In this document: positions 18,028 through 26,108 of the stretch, piece after piece
How positions within the stretch are numbered: position 1 is the first letter of the stretch
How the letters are laid out: the number at the start of each line of letters is the position of its first letter
DNA from: Microbispora catharanthi
GTDB lineage: Bacteria; Actinomycetota; Actinomycetes; Streptosporangiales; Streptosporangiaceae
NCBI RefSeq assembly: GCF_006334915.2
Contig: NZ_VDMA02000002.1
Location: 372,001 to 436,000, forward strand
Reading direction: 5' to 3'
DNA: 64,000 nt
Program-made: the position numbers and the translations under genes
The notes under the pieces: model-generated
Seen by the model: only the letters and a program-made list of their open reading frames with translations
Told to the model about the DNA's origin: nothing
Databases searched by the model: none

Positions 18028-19527
18028 GTGGACATGCGCCAGATCGACCCCGACTTCCTCGCCCTGCCACTGCGGCGGCTGGCGGACGCGGCCCTGCAGC
18101 GCGCCCGTGACCTGGGAGCCGAGCACGCCTCGTTCCGGCTCGAACGCGTGCGCGCCGAGACGCTGCGCCTGTTCGACGCCCGGCTCGAGGGGTCCTCGGA
18201 CGCCGACGACCTGGGCTTCGCCGTACGGGTGATCAAGGACGGCACATGGGGCTTCGCCTCCGGGATCGAGCTGACCCCGGAGGCGGCGGCCCGGGCCGCC
18301 GAGGAGGCCGTGCGGGTGGCGGCGGTCAGCGCGCCCATCAACCGCGAGCCGGTGGAGCTCGCCTCCGAGCCGGTGTACGACGACGTGACCTGGGTGTCGG
18401 CCTACAAGGTCGACCCGTTCGACGTGCCGCTGCCGGACAAGGCGGCGCTGCTCGCGGAGTGGTCGTCCGGCCTGCTCGGCAGGGTCGACCACGTCTCGGC
18501 CTCGCTCATGCAGGTCAAGGAGCAGAAGTTCTACGCCGACACGGCGGGCACGGTGACCACGCAGCAGCGCGTGCGGCTGCACCCCGTCCTGACCGCGATG
18601 CGGGCCGACGGCGACCGGTTCGACGACATGCGCACGCTGGCCCCGCCCGTCGGCCGGGGGTACGAGTACCTGACCGGCACCGGCTGGGACTTCCCCGCCG
18701 AGCTGGCCGAGATTCCCGACCTGCTCGACGAGAAGCTCAAGGCGCCCTCGGTCGAGGCCGGGCCGTACGACCTGGTGATCGACCCGTCGAACCTGTGGCT
18801 GACGATCCACGAGTCGATCGGCCACGCGACCGAGCTGGACCGGGCGCTCGGCTACGAGGCGGCCTACGCCGGCACCTCCTTCGCCACCTTCGACCAGCTC
18901 GGCAGCCTGCACTACGGCTCGCCTGTGATGAACGTGACGGGCGACCGCACGGTCGAGCACGGCCTGGCCACCGTCGGCTGGGACGACGAGGGCGTGGCCG
19001 GCCAGTCGTTCGACATCGTCCGCGAGGGCACGCTGGTGGGCTACCAGCTCGACCGGCGGATGGCGCTGCTGAAGGGCCTCGGTCGGTCGAACGGCTGCGC
19101 GTTCGCCGACTCCCCCGGGCACGTGCCGATCCAGCGGATGGCCAACGTGTCGCTCCGGCCGGCGGCCGACGGCCCCTCCACCGACGAGCTGATCTCGCGG
19201 GTCGAGCGCGGCGTCTACGTCGTCGGCGACAAGAGCTGGTCGATCGACATGCAGCGGTACAACTTCCAGTTCACCGGCCAGCGGTTCTACCGCATCGAGA
19301 ACGGCCGCCTGGCCGGTCAGCTGCGCGACGTGGCCTACCAGGCGACCACGACGGACTTCTGGCGCTCCATGGAGGCCGTCGGCGGCCCGGAGACGTACGT
19401 GCTCGGCGGCGCCTTCAACTGCGGCAAGGGCCAGCCGGGTCAGGTCGCGCCGGTGAGCCACGGCGCCCCTGCGGCGCTGTTCCGCGGCGTGCGGATCCTC
19501 AACACTGCCCAGGAGGGTGGGAAGTGA
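18028..19527 (+). CDS. tldD: Metallopeptidase subunit TldD
   Basis: A 499-residue member of the TldD/PmbA family, with the HExxxH-type zinc motif HESIGHATELDR near residue 262. In other bacteria TldD with TldE/PmbA forms a heterodimeric protease that clips leader peptides or unfolded peptides (microcin B17 maturation, CcdA degradation). Its stop overlaps the next gene, so both subunits are made together. Starts at GTG 18028 or ATG 18034 are equally possible. Confidence 0.92.
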   Translation: MDMRQIDPDFLALPLRRLADAALQRARDLGAEHASFRLERVRAETLRLFDARLEGSSDADDLGFAVRVIKDGTWGFASGIELTPEAAARAAEEAVRVAAVSAPINREPVELASEPVYDDVTWVSAYKVDPFDVPLPDKAALLAEWSSGLLGRVDHVSASLMQVKEQKFYADTAGTVTTQQRVRLHPVLTAMRADGDRFDDMRTLAPPVGRGYEYLTGTGWDFPAELAEIPDLLDEKLKAPSVEAGPYDLVIDPSNLWLTIHESIGHATELDRALGYEAAYAGTSFATFDQLGSLHYGSPVMNVTGDRTVEHGLATVGWDDEGVAGQSFDIVREGTLVGYQLDRRMALLKGLGRSNGCAFADSPGHVPIQRMANVSLRPAADGPSTDELISRVERGVYVVGDKSWSIDMQRYNFQFTGQRFYRIENGRLAGQLRDVAYQATTTDFWRSMEAVGGPETYVLGGAFNCGKGQPGQVAPVSHGAPAALFRGVRILNTAQEGGK

Positions 19528-20906
19528 CCGACATGGTGACCACACCGCAGGAGACGGTGGAGCGGGCGCTCGCGCTGAGCGAGGCCGACGGCTGCGTCGT
19601 CATCGTGGACGAGGGCTCGACCGCCAACCTGCGCTTCGCCGGCAACACGCTGACGACCAACGGGGTCGCGCGCTCGTCCCAGATCACCGTGATCTCCGTC
19701 GCGGGCGCCGGGGTGGGGGTCGTCTCGCGCTCCGCCGTACGGGCCGACCAGCTGGCCGACGTGGTGGCCGCGGCGGACCGCGCCGCGCGGGAGGCCCGGC
19801 CGTCGGAGGACGCCCGGCCTCTGGTGGAGGGCACCGCCGGTGCGGGCTGGGAGCGCCCGGTGGAGCCGACCTCCATCGGCGTGTTCGGGGATTTCGCCCC
19901 CGCGCTCGGCGAGGCGTTCGCCGCCGCCGACGCCTCGGGACGCAGGCTGTACGGCTTCGCCGAGCACAGCGTGACCTCGACGTTCGTCGGATCGTCCACG
20001 GGCCTGCGGCTGCGTCACGACCAGCCGACCGGGCGGCTCGAACTGAACGCCAAGTCGGCGGACATGACGCGCTCCGCGTGGACGGGCGTGGCCACTCGCG
20101 ACTTCTCCGACGTGGACGTGGCCGCCCTGGACGAGACGCTCACCCGGCGGCTCGACTGGGCCAAGCGGCGGATCAGCCTGGAGCCGGGCCGCTATGAGAC
20201 GCTCCTGCCGCCGACGGCGGTCTCCGACCTGATGATCTACCTGTACTGGGCGGCCGGCGCGCGGGACGCCGCCGACGGCCGCACGGTGTTCTCCCGGCCG
20301 GGCGGCGGCACCCGTGTGGGCGAGCGGCTCTCGACACTGCCGATCTCGCTGCACAGCGATCCGGCGCGGGCCGGCGTCGAGTGCGCGCCGTTCGTCGTCG
20401 CGCACTCCTCCAGCCGGGAGCAGTCGGTGTTCGACAACGGCCTGCCCCTGGCCCACACCGAGTGGATCAGCGACGGCACGCTGGCCAACCTCGTGCAGAC
20501 CCGGCACTCCGCCGGGCTGACCGGGCTCGCCACCACCCCGCAGATCGACAACCTGATCATGACGGGCCCGGAGGACGGCCGCTCGCTGGAGGAGATGATC
20601 GCCTCGACCGAGCGGGGCCTGCTGCTGACCTGCCTGTGGTACATCCGCGAGGTCGACCCGCAGTCGCTGCTCCTGACCGGGCTGACCAGGGACGGCGTCT
20701 ACCTGGTCGAGAACGGCGAGGTCGTGGGCGAGGTCAACAACTTCCGGTTCAACGAGTCGCCGGTCGACCTGCTCGGCCGCCTCAGCGAGGTGGGCCCGAG
20801 CGAGCAGACGCTGCCGCGCGAGTGGAACGACTGGTTCACCCGCGCCGTCATGCCGCCTGTCCGGGTGCCCGACTTCAACATGTCGACGGTCAGCCAGGCC
20901 AGCTGA
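19524..20906 (+). CDS. Metallopeptidase subunit TldE/PmbA
   Basis: A 460-residue partner of TldD that lacks a zinc HExxxH motif, as expected for the PmbA/TldE subunit. Conserved segments include RFAGNTLTTNG near the start and TRHSAGLTGLATTPQIDNL towards the end. GTG 19524 overlaps the tldD stop (GTGA) and has AGGAGGG seven bases upstream. The pair could serve as a general peptidase; a link to the lanthipeptide leader 33 kb away is only speculation. Confidence 0.9.
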   Translation: MTDMVTTPQETVERALALSEADGCVVIVDEGSTANLRFAGNTLTTNGVARSSQITVISVAGAGVGVVSRSAVRADQLADVVAAADRAAREARPSEDARPLVEGTAGAGWERPVEPTSIGVFGDFAPALGEAFAAADASGRRLYGFAEHSVTSTFVGSSTGLRLRHDQPTGRLELNAKSADMTRSAWTGVATRDFSDVDVAALDETLTRRLDWAKRRISLEPGRYETLLPPTAVSDLMIYLYWAAGARDAADGRTVFSRPGGGTRVGERLSTLPISLHSDPARAGVECAPFVVAHSSSREQSVFDNGLPLAHTEWISDGTLANLVQTRHSAGLTGLATTPQIDNLIMTGPEDGRSLEEMIASTERGLLLTCLWYIREVDPQSLLLTGLTRDGVYLVENGEVVGEVNNFRFNESPVDLLGRLSEVGPSEQTLPREWNDWFTRAVMPPVRVPDFNMSTVSQAS

Positions 20907-21154
20907 GCCGTTCTGTGACCGGAAACGGTCACCGCGCCGAGGTCCCACGGAGCCGGTCGAATGTCCCCGGCTCCTCCCCGCCGGTTGATCGGCATCGGCC
21001 GGGAGGCGCCATGGCCCCCGGGGAGTGACGCCCACCGTGGCCGGTGCGCTCCAGTGGCGGCTGAGCGCCTCCCCGGCTGCTCGGACATGAGCCGCCCATC
21101 CGACCGGCTCTGCGGACCGCGGACGGTGCCCGTCCCCAGTCACAGCACCAGGCC

Positions 21155-21370
21155 CTATTCGGTGTCCTCGAGACGGAAGCCGACTTTCATGCCGACCTGG
21201 AAGTGGGCCACCTCGCCGTCCACGATGTGCCCGCGCACCTCGGTCACCTCGAACCAGTCCAGGTGCCGCAGCGTCTGAGCGGCTCGCCTGACGCCGTTGC
21301 GGATGGCCTGGTCGACGCTCTCGGCCGAGGTGCCCACTATCTCGGTCACCCGGTAGGTGCGGTCCGACAT
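21155..21370 (-). CDS. Dodecin family flavin-binding protein
   Basis: A 71-residue protein with the complete dodecin pattern: a first strand TYRVTEIVGTS, helix ESVDQAIRNGVRRAAQTL, then HLDWFEVTEVRGHI and QVGMKVGFRLE. The Trp in the HLDWFEV segment stacks on flavin in bacterial dodecins. Dodecins form 12-mers that store or buffer flavins. ATG 21370 sits five bases after AGGAGG; the GTG just before it is too close to that site. Confidence 0.93.
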   Translation of the reverse strand: MSDRTYRVTEIVGTSAESVDQAIRNGVRRAAQTLRHLDWFEVTEVRGHIVDGEVAHFQVGMKVGFRLEDTE

Positions 21371-21446
21371 CACGTCCTCCTGCCTGTGCCTGTCGCGTGA
21401 TCGTATCGCCGTGCGGGAGTCACCCCCGCCATCCCCGGGGTCTACC

Positions 21447-21779
21447 GTGGAAATCGTGAATCCATGGCGCTGGTTGCGAAAAGACCGCCCGGTCGTTCAC
21501 CAGGTGACGGACGCCCAGCCGTCGCTGTCCGACGACGTGCGCAAGCGGGAGATCAGTTACCTCATCAAGATGGGCATCCGGCTCGTGTGCCTCATTCTCG
21601 CGGTGGCTGTGCCGGCCCCCTGGCCCGTCAAGGCCCTGTTCGTCGCGGGGGCGGTTCTTTTGCCATACCTTGCCGTTATCGGGGCCAATCAGAGAGGTCA
21701 CGAGCCTCCCCCGCCCCCGGACTTGACCTCGCCTAACCAAAACGAGATACCACGCCATCGACGCGAGATCGGGTCGTGA
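21447..21779 (+). CDS. DUF3099 family small membrane protein
   Basis: A 110-residue protein with the DUF3099 core: QVTDAQPSLSDDVRKREISYLI, then two adjacent hydrophobic segments (MGIRLVCLILAVAVP and ALFVAGAVLLPYLAVI). DUF3099 proteins are found only in actinobacteria and their role is unknown. Start codons GTG 21447 and GTG 21456 are both plausible. It lies immediately upstream of the 6C RNA. Confidence 0.8.
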   Translation: MEIVNPWRWLRKDRPVVHQVTDAQPSLSDDVRKREISYLIKMGIRLVCLILAVAVPAPWPVKALFVAGAVLLPYLAVIGANQRGHEPPPPPDLTSPNQNEIPRHRREIGS

Positions 21780-21786
21780 CAAAGTC

Positions 21787-21818
21787 TTGACGCAACCCAT
21801 GGGTTGGAGGTGTACAGT
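21787..21818 (+). promoter_or_regulatory. Putative 6C RNA promoter with palindrome in an elongated spacer
   Basis: TTGACG (21787-21792) and TACAGT (21813-21818) resemble -35 and -10 boxes but are 20 bases apart. The spacer begins with a perfect 14-bp palindrome, CAACCCATGGGTTG (21793-21806). A dyad inside a long spacer is the architecture of MerR-type activated promoters; which regulator would bind is unknown. Confidence 0.5.
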
Positions 21819-21824
21819 TTAGCC

Positions 21825-21940
21825 AAGCGCTCTGGTCCCCCGTCGGAGCGCTGGTGCCGGCGTTCCGGGCCCCCGTCGGAACGCCGATGAAGCGGCGCCG
21901 GGTGGTTTGCCCCCGTAACCACCCGGCGTCGCCCTTTTCT
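21825..21940 (+). ncRNA. Actinobacterial 6C-type small RNA
   Basis: Three consecutive perfect hairpins each display CCCCCGT in the loop. They are 21826-21832 with 21846-21852 (7 bp), 21859-21866 with 21878-21885 (8 bp) and 21896-21907 with 21917-21928 (12 bp). The last is followed by a TTTTCT run at 21935-21940, which makes a factor-independent terminator. C-rich loops on stable stems define the 6C RNA family of actinobacteria, which pairs with G-rich sites in mRNAs and affects growth and DNA replication genes in mycobacteria. Here the loops hold five rather than six C, and there are three hairpins. Confidence 0.8.
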
Positions 21941-22085
21941 GACACTTTGCACAGGTCTCGACTTCGCACAGGTCTCACGGACCGGCCGTCGCGGTCGTCC
22001 CCGGCAGGGACGGCCCTTCCGCCGAGCGGCCCCCGGCGCCCGCCCTTCCCCTCTATGCGGCGCGCCGGGGCCGTGGAAGCCGGTG

Positions 22086-22358
22086 TCAGGAGTCGGGGGT
22101 GTCAGGGGCCGCGCGCGTCTGCGCGGTCGCCTCCGCCCAGTCCTTGGCCATCCGGGACAGCCGCTCCACCACATCCGGCGGCGCGCTGCCGGCCCCCTGC
22201 GCCAGTCCCACCAGGTAGGCGGTCAGCGGGGCGGCGGGCCGCGCCACTCCGTGCGCCACATCCCTGGTCAGGTCGAGCACCGCGGCCCGGTCCACCCGGG
22301 CGGGGTCGATGCCGAGCTCGCGGCAGACCAGTGCCGTCCATTCCTCCAACACGTTCAC
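22086..22358 (-). CDS. DUF6457-type small protein
   Basis: A 90-residue helical protein (NVLEEWTALVCRELG; DLTRDVAHGVARPAAPLTAYLVGLAQG). Small proteins of this kind follow mobA in many actinobacteria and may assist molybdenum cofactor work; no activity is known. GTG 22358 has AAGGGA six bases before it. A GTG at 22373 that overlaps the mobA stop is the alternative start. Confidence 0.75.
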   Translation of the reverse strand: MNVLEEWTALVCRELGIDPARVDRAAVLDLTRDVAHGVARPAAPLTAYLVGLAQGAGSAPPDVVERLSRMAKDWAEATAQTRAAPDTPDS

Positions 22359-22369
22359 GCGCACTCCCT

Positions 22370-22990
22370 TCACCCGCGCCCTCGGGCCCGCTCGCGGGCC
22401 GCGCGGAGATCGTCGACGGTGTCGCAATCGAACCACGGCGGGGTCTCCCCGGGTGCCACCGGCGGGCGCACGAGCGCCGGCCCCAGCGGGCCGAGCAGCC
22501 CGCGCAGCGACCGCCCCTCGTACGCGCCGAGCGCGGCCCGCAACGCGGCCGTCCGCCAGGCACCGGTCAGCCACTGCTCGCGGCCCTCGTCGTCCACGAG
22601 CACCGCGCCCGCGCCGTTCTCCTCCACGGCCGCCAGGAGCGCCCTGACGTGGCCGGCGACGACGAACGGCAGGTCGGCGGCGAGCAGGACGACCAGTGGG
22701 GACGTCACCTCGGCGAGTCCGGCGCGCAGCGCCGGCACCGGCCCGCCGCCCGGCGGGTCCTCACGGGCGAACAGCACACCCGGCATGTCCCTGGGCGGGC
22801 CCACCACGACCACCGCGCGGGCGTCGCGGACCGCCGCCGCCACCCGCTCGACGAGGGGCAGCCCGCCGACGAGCGCACCCGGCTTGTCCGCCCCGCCGAG
22901 CCGCTCGGCCCGGCCCCCCGCCAGGATCACGGCGTCGTACGGCGGCGGGGAAGCCGCCTCACCGGCGCCGGTTCCGGAACGGGGACGCAC
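22370..22990 (-). CDS. mobA: Molybdenum cofactor guanylyltransferase-like nucleotidyltransferase
   Basis: A 206-residue MobA-like NTP transferase. The nucleotide-binding loop ILAGGRAERLGGADK is present, as are the metal site LLAADLPF (Asp) and the later GREQWLTGAWR segment. MobA attaches GMP to molybdopterin. It sits between moaA and a DUF6457 gene, which supports a molybdenum cofactor role. Just upstream, 22999-23055 is a run of CTCTC-containing near-repeats. Confidence 0.85.
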   Translation of the reverse strand: MRPRSGTGAGEAASPPPYDAVILAGGRAERLGGADKPGALVGGLPLVERVAAAVRDARAVVVVGPPRDMPGVLFAREDPPGGGPVPALRAGLAEVTSPLVVLLAADLPFVVAGHVRALLAAVEENGAGAVLVDDEGREQWLTGAWRTAALRAALGAYEGRSLRGLLGPLGPALVRPPVAPGETPPWFDCDTVDDLRAARERARGRG

Positions 22991-23056
22991 GGGTGCTCCC
23001 TGAACTCTCTCTCGTGGCTCTCTCGATGGCTCTCTTGCGGCTCTCTTGGGGCTCCG

Positions 23057-24046
23057 TCAGCCGCCGATGGCCGACATCGGGCGGGCCGGTTGGAGGAACG
23101 CTGGGTCGTCGATGCCGTGCCCGGCCCTCTTCCCCCGCACCGCCGCGACCCACCGCGCCACCAGCTCATCGTCCGAGGCGCCCGAGCGCAGCGCCGAACG
23201 CAGGTCGGACTCCTCGGTGGCGAACAGGCAGTTGCGGACCTGGCCGTCGGCGGTGATCCGGACGCGGTCGCAGGCGCCGCAGAACGGCCGGGTGACCGAG
23301 CCGATCACGCCCACCCGGTGCGGACCGCCGTCCACCAGGAACAGCTCGGCGGGGGCGCTCCCCCGCTCGCGCGGGTCGTCCTCGGTGAGGTCGAAGGAGT
23401 CCTTCAGCAGCCCGAGGATCTCGTCGGCCGTGATCATGTCGTCGCGGCGCCAGCCGTGCTGGGCGTCGAGCGGCATCTGCTCGATGAAACGCAGCTCGTA
23501 CCCCTGGTCGAGGCAGTAGCGCAGCAGCGGCGCGGCCTCGTGCTCGTTGACGCCGCGCATCAGCACCGTGTTGACCTTGACAGGCGTGAGGCCCGCCGCC
23601 GTCGCCGCGGCGAGCCCGTCCAGCACGTCGCGCAGCCGGTCGCGGTGCGCCAGCCGGACGAACACGTCGCGGTCGAGCGTGTCCAGCGAGACGTTGACGC
23701 GGTCGAGACCGGCCCGCGCGAGCGGCTCCGCGAGGCGGGCCAGGCCGATACCGTTGGTCGTCAGCGACACCTGGGGACGCGGGCGCAGCGCGGTGGTCGC
23801 GGCCACGATCTCGGCGAGTTCCCGCCGAAGCAACGGCTCGCCACCGGTGAAGCGGACCTCCCGGATGCCGAGCCGCTCCACGCCGACCGTCACCAGGCGG
23901 ACGATCTCCTCGCCGGTGAGCAGTTCGGGCTTGGGCAGCCAGTCGAGGCCCTCGGGTGGCATGCAGTACGCGCACCGTAGGTTGCACCGGTCGGTCAGCG
24001 ACACCCTCAGATCGGTCGCGACCCGGCCGAACGAGTCAACCAGCAC
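23057..24046 (-). CDS. moaA: GTP 3',8-cyclase (molybdenum cofactor biosynthesis)
   Basis: MoaA is a radical-SAM enzyme that starts molybdopterin synthesis from GTP. The 329-residue protein has the N-terminal cluster motif CNLRCAYC, the FTGGEPLLR segment, the second cluster ligands CGACDRVR...C, and the C-terminal SAIGG tail required with MoaC. GTG 24046 is preceded by GGAGG seven bases upstream and gives the normal LVDSFGRVATDLRVS start. mobA lies downstream on the same strand. Confidence 0.95.
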   Translation of the reverse strand: MLVDSFGRVATDLRVSLTDRCNLRCAYCMPPEGLDWLPKPELLTGEEIVRLVTVGVERLGIREVRFTGGEPLLRRELAEIVAATTALRPRPQVSLTTNGIGLARLAEPLARAGLDRVNVSLDTLDRDVFVRLAHRDRLRDVLDGLAAATAAGLTPVKVNTVLMRGVNEHEAAPLLRYCLDQGYELRFIEQMPLDAQHGWRRDDMITADEILGLLKDSFDLTEDDPRERGSAPAELFLVDGGPHRVGVIGSVTRPFCGACDRVRITADGQVRNCLFATEESDLRSALRSGASDDELVARWVAAVRGKRAGHGIDDPAFLQPARPMSAIGG

Positions 24047-24086
24047 GAGAGGACCTCCAACCCCAGAGAGCCTCAAGCCTAAGCCC

Positions 24087-24159
24087 TGCCGTCACGATGA
24101 CGGCAACCTCGGTGTCCCCGGCGTGATTCCCTCACCCCGGGACGGAACGGGTCCGTTCC
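24087..24159. terminator. Two hairpins between moaA and the YjdF gene
   Basis: TGCCGTCA-CGA-TGACGGCA (24087-24105) and GGAACGG-GT-CCGTTCC (24144-24159) are perfect stems. The second is followed by another GGAACGGG copy. They lie after the leftward gene ending at 24278 and before moaA, so one or both may terminate it. Confidence 0.5.
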
Positions 24160-24277
24160 CGGAACGGGGTCGCGACGGTGCGCCGCCGTCGGCCGCTCCG
24201 CGTCCCCCGGCCACGACCGGCGAGCGGACCTCGGGCGGCCTGCGGACCTCGGGCGGCGTGTCCACCGCCGCGCGCGG

Positions 24278-24700
24278 TCACCGGTCGCGGCGGCGCTCGA
24301 TCCGCTTGCGGTGGGCGACCTCCCGGCGGTGCTCGGCCAGCGCGCGCTCGCGCTCGCGCCGGTTCACGCGCGCCTGGCTCTTGGTGCGCTCCAGTTCGAG
24401 CCGCAGCGCCTCCTGAGCGGCCGTGCCGCGCCGCGTGACCCGGGCCGCCGCACGGGCGGCCAGCTTGGCCGCGCGCTTGGGATTGACCCGCCGCTCCCCG
24501 CGCTCCCCCACAGGTACGGCGGGGGCCGCCTCCGCGCGTTCGAGCAGGGCGACCCCGTGCCGCATGAGGAACTCGTACAGCTCGGGGTCGGTGGGTTCCG
24601 CGCCGAGGACGAACCGGGTCGCGCGGAGTTCGCCGTCCTCGACGATCTCCAGGACGCCCACCCAGAACGGGCTCTCGAAGTAGACGGACAGGGAAATCAC
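24278..24700 (-). CDS. YjdF family protein (DUF2992)
   Basis: A 140-residue protein. The N-terminal half has the YjdF pattern SVYFESPFWVGVLE, then ELRATRFVLGAEPTDPELYEFL. The C-terminal half is an Arg/Lys/Glu-rich helix (RREREALAEHRREVAHRKRIERR-like) that may bind RNA or form a coiled coil. In Firmicutes yjdF is controlled by an azaaromatic-sensing riboswitch; its function is unknown. GTG 24700 has GGAGG five bases upstream, and a stable hairpin lies just before that site. Confidence 0.78.
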   Translation of the reverse strand: MISLSVYFESPFWVGVLEIVEDGELRATRFVLGAEPTDPELYEFLMRHGVALLERAEAAPAVPVGERGERRVNPKRAAKLAARAAARVTRRGTAAQEALRLELERTKSQARVNRRERERALAEHRREVAHRKRIERRRDR

Positions 24701-24704
24701 GATG

Positions 24705-24900
24705 CCTCCACAGGTATGCCGACAGGCGGCTTGGCGAAGCCGCTTTCCGGCACACCGGACATCCTCCGAGGCTCCCCGAGGGGACACGAGAGGCGGATAC
24801 GAGACCGCCGGCACCGGTTCCACACCAGTTCGCACCAGGGCCGGCGGGTGCCCGGGCTACCAACCGGGGACCGCGTTTTCGTGTGCGCGGCCCAGCTTAA
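24705..24900 (-). promoter_or_regulatory. Possible structured 5' leader of the YjdF gene
   Basis: Read on the minus strand, this gap contains several complementary blocks. One is a strong hairpin next to the ribosome binding site (GCGGCTT-CGCC-AAGCCGC inside GTGCCG/CGGCAT with an AAA bulge). Another upstream part has CGGTTGGTAGCCCGGGC, a string reminiscent of cobalamin-riboswitch leaders, but the core box is not conserved. It may be a riboswitch-like leader of unknown ligand or only terminator-like structure. Confidence 0.35.
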
Positions 24901-24962
24901 CGGCCGCCTCCCGCCACGGCCATCGCCTTCCCGGGACGCAGCACGGAGCACGGGGCAGACTG

Positions 24963-25298
24963 ATGGGCATGGAACCGATCTCTCTCGACATGCGTGCCAG
25001 GGAACTGCTCGAACGCGCCGCCGCGTCCAGCGGGCGCGCGGCCGACACCGTGCACGGCGGCCACGAGCACGCGCTGCGCCAGACGCTGCTCGCCCTCACC
25101 GCCGGGACCGGCCTCGCCGAGCACGAGAGCCCGGGTGAGGCGACCCTGCTGGTGCTGCACGGTCATGTACGGCTGAGCAGCGGCGACGCCACCTGGGAGG
25201 GGCGGTCCGGCGATCTGCTGGCCATCCCCGACGCACGCCACGCGCTCGACGCCGTCGAGGACAGCGCGGTCCTGCTCACCGTCGTCAAACGCCCCTGA
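24963..25298 (+). CDS. Small cupin-domain protein
   Basis: A 111-residue single-domain cupin. HGGHEHALRQTLLALTAG forms the first part, and GEATLLVLHGHVRLSSGD and GDLLAIPDARHALDA contain the typical Gly/Pro/His spacing of cupin motifs 1 and 2. Several expected metal-binding His are present. Substrate and function are unknown. ATG 24963 is preceded by GGGGCAG. It diverges from the YjdF gene. Confidence 0.75.
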   Translation: MGMEPISLDMRARELLERAAASSGRAADTVHGGHEHALRQTLLALTAGTGLAEHESPGEATLLVLHGHVRLSSGDATWEGRSGDLLAIPDARHALDAVEDSAVLLTVVKRP

Positions 25299-25396
25299 TC
25301 GCGCCCGTCCAGGGACCTCTGGCAGGTCCTCATGACAGGTCGCCGGCCCCGGTGGTCCCCCGCCTCGCTCGATGCGGCCGCGGGCGGAAGGAACGG

Positions 25397-25831
25397 CTAC
25401 ACCGCCTGGAGGACGCAGCCCAGGGCGAGCAGCGCCAGGACCTTCACGAGCTCCAGCGCCACGTAATACAGGTGCGCCCTCGACCTGTGCCGCGCCGGAT
25501 CCTCGCCGGACAGGACGCGGTCGGACCTGCGGTTGAGCGGCGGGCGTACGGCGGCGATCTGGATCACCAGGACGGCCGCGGCGACCGCCGTGAGCGCGAC
25601 CGCGGGAATGGCGGGCGATCCGGTCGCGACCGCCACGATCACGACGACCGCCAGCACGGCCTCGGCGGCGTTGAGCGCGCGGAAGACGAGCCGGCCGATG
25701 CCGAGCCCGATCGGGACCGTCACCCCCGGAGCGCGGAACTTCAGCGGCGCCTCCAGGAAGGAGATCGCCAGCACCATTCCGAGCCAGACGAAGGTGGCCG
25801 CGCCGCCCACGGCGGCCGAGGCGGGGTTCAT
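25397..25831 (-). CDS. Four-helix membrane protein of unknown function
   Basis: A 144-residue protein with about four hydrophobic helices (VGGAATFVWLGMVLAISFL; LNAAEAVLAVVVIVAVATG; VALTAVAAAVLVIQIAAV; VKVLALLALGCVLQAV). Between the first two is a conserved-looking FLEAPLKFRAPGV loop. A GAGAGGAGAG ribosome binding site precedes ATG 25831. I do not assign a function. The 277 bases from 25832 to 26108 that follow it on the plus strand hold no gene I can support. Confidence 0.65.
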   Translation of the reverse strand: MNPASAAVGGAATFVWLGMVLAISFLEAPLKFRAPGVTVPIGLGIGRLVFRALNAAEAVLAVVVIVAVATGSPAIPAVALTAVAAAVLVIQIAAVRPPLNRRSDRVLSGEDPARHRSRAHLYYVALELVKVLALLALGCVLQAV

Positions 25832-26108
25832 TCTCGCTCTCCTCTCGCGCACGCGAAACCGGCGGGGGCGGGCGGGGCCGCGCTCAGGTGGGCGTCCCGC
25901 CGGTCACGGTCCGCCCTCGCCCTCCCTCGCCCAGGGTTCCACGCGGGCCCCCCGGTTCCCGATCCAGGGTCACGTGCCAGCGGGAGATCGCGGCTCCCTG
26001 TCTTCCCCTCCGCGTGCCCTCTGTCCGCCCCTCCGGCGCCCTCATGACCCCGTGGCGCTCGTCAGCCGGACCGCCGGCACGGGTCCGATCGCGGCGCGGT
26101 CGCCGGCG

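Noticed and set aside
24705-24900. Cobalamin riboswitch before the YjdF gene
   Set aside because: GGTTGGTAGCCCGGGC and CGGTCTCGTATCCGCC recall parts of the B12 element, but the invariant GCCACTG box and the terminal AGGAGACC-like motif are missing. I list it only as a possible structured leader.
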